From positions 1-64,000 of the forward strand of contig JBAKBP010007899.1 of assembly GCA_037953745.1 (NCBI GenBank): 64,000 nucleotides of DNA, given 5' to 3'. Both the position numbers and the translations under genes were made by a program. Shown piece by piece: positions 61,920-64,000 of the stretch. Every line of letters starts with the position of its first letter. Position 1 is the stretch's first letter. Source of the DNA: Lithodes maja. Taxonomy: Eukaryota; Arthropoda; Malacostraca; Decapoda; Lithodidae. Below the pieces are notes generated by a model that did no database searches, was not told the DNA's origin, and worked only from the letters and a program-made list of their open reading frames with translations.

Positions 61920-63884
61920 TTAGAACTCCAGCTTGGAGTGGTAATCAGAGAAGCACTCTACAGCACAGAGTGCCACCTTGCACGCCACACACTCCGTGGT
62001 TGACTTTCTACCTGGGTGCGGCCTCGCCCTGCTGTGGTAGCAGACATGGCACCGCTTCTGCTGTGTTCTTCCTGCTGCATTCTGAGGCAGGAAACCAAGC
62101 TTGTGCCTAAGCATGTATGGACCAGACTGCAAGCGGTCGAGAACGGCGGGCCCAGGATGTGCCACTGCCCTCTGTGGCGTAGCATACTTCTCCAGGAGCT
62201 CCGTCGACACCTGCTTTTGGAACCTCCGCAGGCTATTGAACTTCAGGGGTGGGTTCTCATTCCGAAGCCTGTATATATTATAGGCATTCAGAACTGACAT
62301 GTCCACCATATGCAGAAAGAACTTTTTGTACCATCTGCACGAGGTACGCAGGCAGTCAATGAAGCCTATCTGCATGTCGGACTTGTCCACCAGCCTCATG
62401 TTGATGTTGTAGTCCAGGACAGCATCGGGCTTGGTCACCCTGGCCTGGGTGCGGCGATCCACCTTGCCAGTCTCCACCATTTCCCCCTTGTGGATGGTGG
62501 TCAGGAGGTTGACCTTCCGCTGGTCGTGCCAGTGGATAGCCAGAATGGGCCCCGACTTCTTCTTGAAGACATCACCTTTTTTGGTCTTTGGAGGGAAAGG
62601 TGGCATGCCCTTCCTTTTCCCTCGTACTGTGCCTACAGTCCCCGTCTTGCGCTCATGCAGGTACTGTGAGAGAGTGGGGGACGTGTAATAGTTGTCCGTG
62701 TAGAGGACGTGATTCTTATGGAAGTAGCGGTCCATCATGGCTTGCACCACTGCTCCGCCAAAGCCAATGAGGGGGTCCACAAGCACGTCCCCTTCCTTCC
62801 CGCTGTAGACCAGGAAGTCCAGGACATAGCCAGTTTGGCAGTCGCACAGCACAAAGAATTTTATGCCAAAGCGATGTCTTTTTGAGGGGATGTACTGCCG
62901 GAAGCTGAGTTTTCCCCGGAACAGCACAAGAGACTCGTCAATGACGACCTTGCGGAAGGGCTTGAAGTAGGAGGTGAAGCGTTCTCGCATCATCTCATAC
63001 AACGTCTTAATCTTCCACAGCTTGTCTGGGCGGTGGACGTCGGTGTTGGTGACAAGATGGAGCGCTGTGAGGATATCAAGGTACCGGTCGCGAGCCATAT
63101 ATTTCCCGAAGGCAGGGGTGGAAATCAGATCATTGGTGATCCAATAGTCAGGCAACCTATGCTTCTTGACATGAGGCATTAGCATGGTGAGTGCCAGGAA
63201 CACCATGAATTCTTTATGAGTCACTGGGGTCCACTTCCTCATATGGCCCTTGGTCACCTTGCCCAAAAAGTGGACCTGGAATTGGTGCTGCTTGTTTGTC
63301 TCTTTGACAACATAGCCTACCACCTCCTCATCAAAGAATGCCTCAAATAGTTCGTGTGGTGGAGCATTGGGGCCTGCAGGAAAATTGGGGGTAATGCCTG
63401 AACCCTCCAGTACCTCATCAAAAGCTGGCACATCAGGGTTGTATACATCCCCATCAACTACGTCTTGCCACTGAAAAACGTAGAATGGGTCTTGTCTACG
63501 CTGACGAGGAGCTCCAACTGGTGGCCCAGCACGCCCACGGCCAACTCGGGAGGCGCGCACCCTAGGGCGGCGAGGGCGTCGGCCAGGGCGGCGGGCAGCA
63601 AGACGGGCAGCACGACGCCGGGCCAAGCGGGTGGGTCGAGGGTCGTCGATGTCCATATATTCATCGTCATCGTGGTCATCTTGCCCTGACGGTGGACCTA
63701 TGTAATCATGGCCAGAGTCTTCAGAGAGGTGCCCTTCATCATCAGTGTCGCCCACATAATCTGGCGGGGAACCAGTGATGCGTGGGCGGCGTGCGGGTGG
63801 GCGAGGTGGGGAAGGAGTGGCAGGTGAGGCTGTGTCCTCCCGAGGTCCCGGGCTCCTTGGCCTGCGACGAGTGACAGAAAGCAA
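61920..63884 (-). CDS. piggyBac transposase (654 aa)
   Basis: The full minus-strand ORF is open. The acidic, Pro/Arg-rich N-terminus (~1-150) is typical. The DDE/D core follows: VVIDESLVLFRGKLSFRQYI (first Asp), VLYTDNYYTSPTLSQYL (second), and MRLVDKSDMQIGFIDCLRTS (third). The GTVRGKRKGMP block and a C-terminal Cys-rich domain (CHVCYHSRARPHPG, TTECVACKVALCAVECFSDY) complete the protein. Length and motif order fit active piggyBac transposases. Role: cut-and-paste transposition at TTAA. The first ATG is at 63884; a start further upstream or an extra exon cannot be excluded. No frameshift is seen, so it is either recently active or under selection. Confidence 0.92.
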   Translation of the reverse strand: MLSVTRRRPRSPGPREDTASPATPSPPRPPARRPRITGSPPDYVGDTDDEGHLSEDSGHDYIGPPSGQDDHDDDEYMDIDDPRPTRLARRRAARLAARRPGRRPRRPRVRASRVGRGRAGPPVGAPRQRRQDPFYVFQWQDVVDGDVYNPDVPAFDEVLEGSGITPNFPAGPNAPPHELFEAFFDEEVVGYVVKETNKQHQFQVHFLGKVTKGHMRKWTPVTHKEFMVFLALTMLMPHVKKHRLPDYWITNDLISTPAFGKYMARDRYLDILTALHLVTNTDVHRPDKLWKIKTLYEMMRERFTSYFKPFRKVVIDESLVLFRGKLSFRQYIPSKRHRFGIKFFVLCDCQTGYVLDFLVYSGKEGDVLVDPLIGFGGAVVQAMMDRYFHKNHVLYTDNYYTSPTLSQYLHERKTGTVGTVRGKRKGMPPFPPKTKKGDVFKKKSGPILAIHWHDQRKVNLLTTIHKGEMVETGKVDRRTQARVTKPDAVLDYNINMRLVDKSDMQIGFIDCLRTSCRWYKKFFLHMVDMSVLNAYNIYRLRNENPPLKFNSLRRFQKQVSTELLEKYATPQRAVAHPGPAVLDRLQSGPYMLRHKLGFLPQNAAGRTQQKRCHVCYHSRARPHPGRKSTTECVACKVALCAVECFSDYHSKLEF

Positions 63885-64000
63885 TGATTGACTTTCACTA
63901 GGCCCAGGTATTGGTGATGCGAGCTCAAAGACTTCTGCAGGAAGACATGTTGAAGGCGGGAGAGGTGGGGAGGACCGTGGGGAAAGTTGCGGGGACAGTT

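Larger units (their letters stand above)
60722..64000 (-). mobile_element. piggyBac element, one end inside the window
   Basis: TTAA at 60718-60721, then end sequence CCCTCCAGCCCCGGGGGC. The first 14 bases equal the end of the MITE at 3859. The transposase on the minus strand (61920-63884) places this end downstream of the gene. The other end lies beyond 64000. The non-coding 60.8-61.9 kb part has GC-rich subterminal sequence and a 177-bp repeat. Confidence 0.82.

Overview
The window is nuclear DNA of an invertebrate, most likely an arthropod and probably a decapod crustacean. This is inferred from GT-AG spliced exons, one protein-coding gene spread over 42 kb, abundant AC microsatellites, and a dense load of non-LTR retrotransposons, tRNA-derived SINEs, piggyBac-type and pogo/Tigger-type DNA elements. 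There is no sign of bacterial gene organisation.

The only host gene I can support is a KDM4-family JmjN/JmjC histone lysine demethylase on the + strand. It has eight coding exons between 6389 and 48353, all with matching splice phases, and predicts 1526 residues. The catalytic core numbers exactly like vertebrate KDM4A at Y132, H188, E190, N198, K206, C234, H240, H276, C306 and C308. The last exon (44864-48353) adds about 1160 residues with two C2H2 zinc fingers and a long low-complexity tail, in place of the PHD/Tudor half of vertebrate KDM4A-C. That exon has a decayed tandem copy just downstream, and exon 7 has a decayed copy just upstream.

Region by region. 1-2829: a ~0.86 kb sequence present twice with a 1.96 kb period. 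3.1-6 kb: LINE relic, piggyBac-type MITE, tRNA-like sequence, long hairpin and a retroposon. 6.4-16.6 kb: KDM4 exons 1-6, with introns holding a MITE, a retroposon, a 5'-truncated LINE, a perfect hairpin and an 18-bp minisatellite. 16.57-36.4 kb: one 24 kb intron occupied by a chain of CR1-group LINEs (truncated E, full-length A, B and C, with D nested in C) and two tRNA-derived SINEs, each joined to the next by an AC tract. 36.4-40.7 kb: an inverted SINE pair and nested Tigger-like elements. 40.7-48.4 kb: the last two KDM4 exons with a second LINE type between them. 48.4-59.4 kb: exon-duplication relic, minisatellites, SINE, several TTAA- and TA-flanked MITEs and a pogo-type remnant. 59.4-60.7 kb: 5' part of another LINE-like element. 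60.7-64 kb: a piggyBac element with an intact 654-aa transposase that runs past the window edge.

The mobile elements form partnerships. The piggyBac end at 60722 has the same first 14 bp as a MITE at 3859. The two SINEs carry a 3' tail closely similar to that of LINE D. A ~0.5 kb retroposon shares its 3' end with the LINE at 42-43 kb. LINE A has open ORF1 and ORF2 and may have been active recently.
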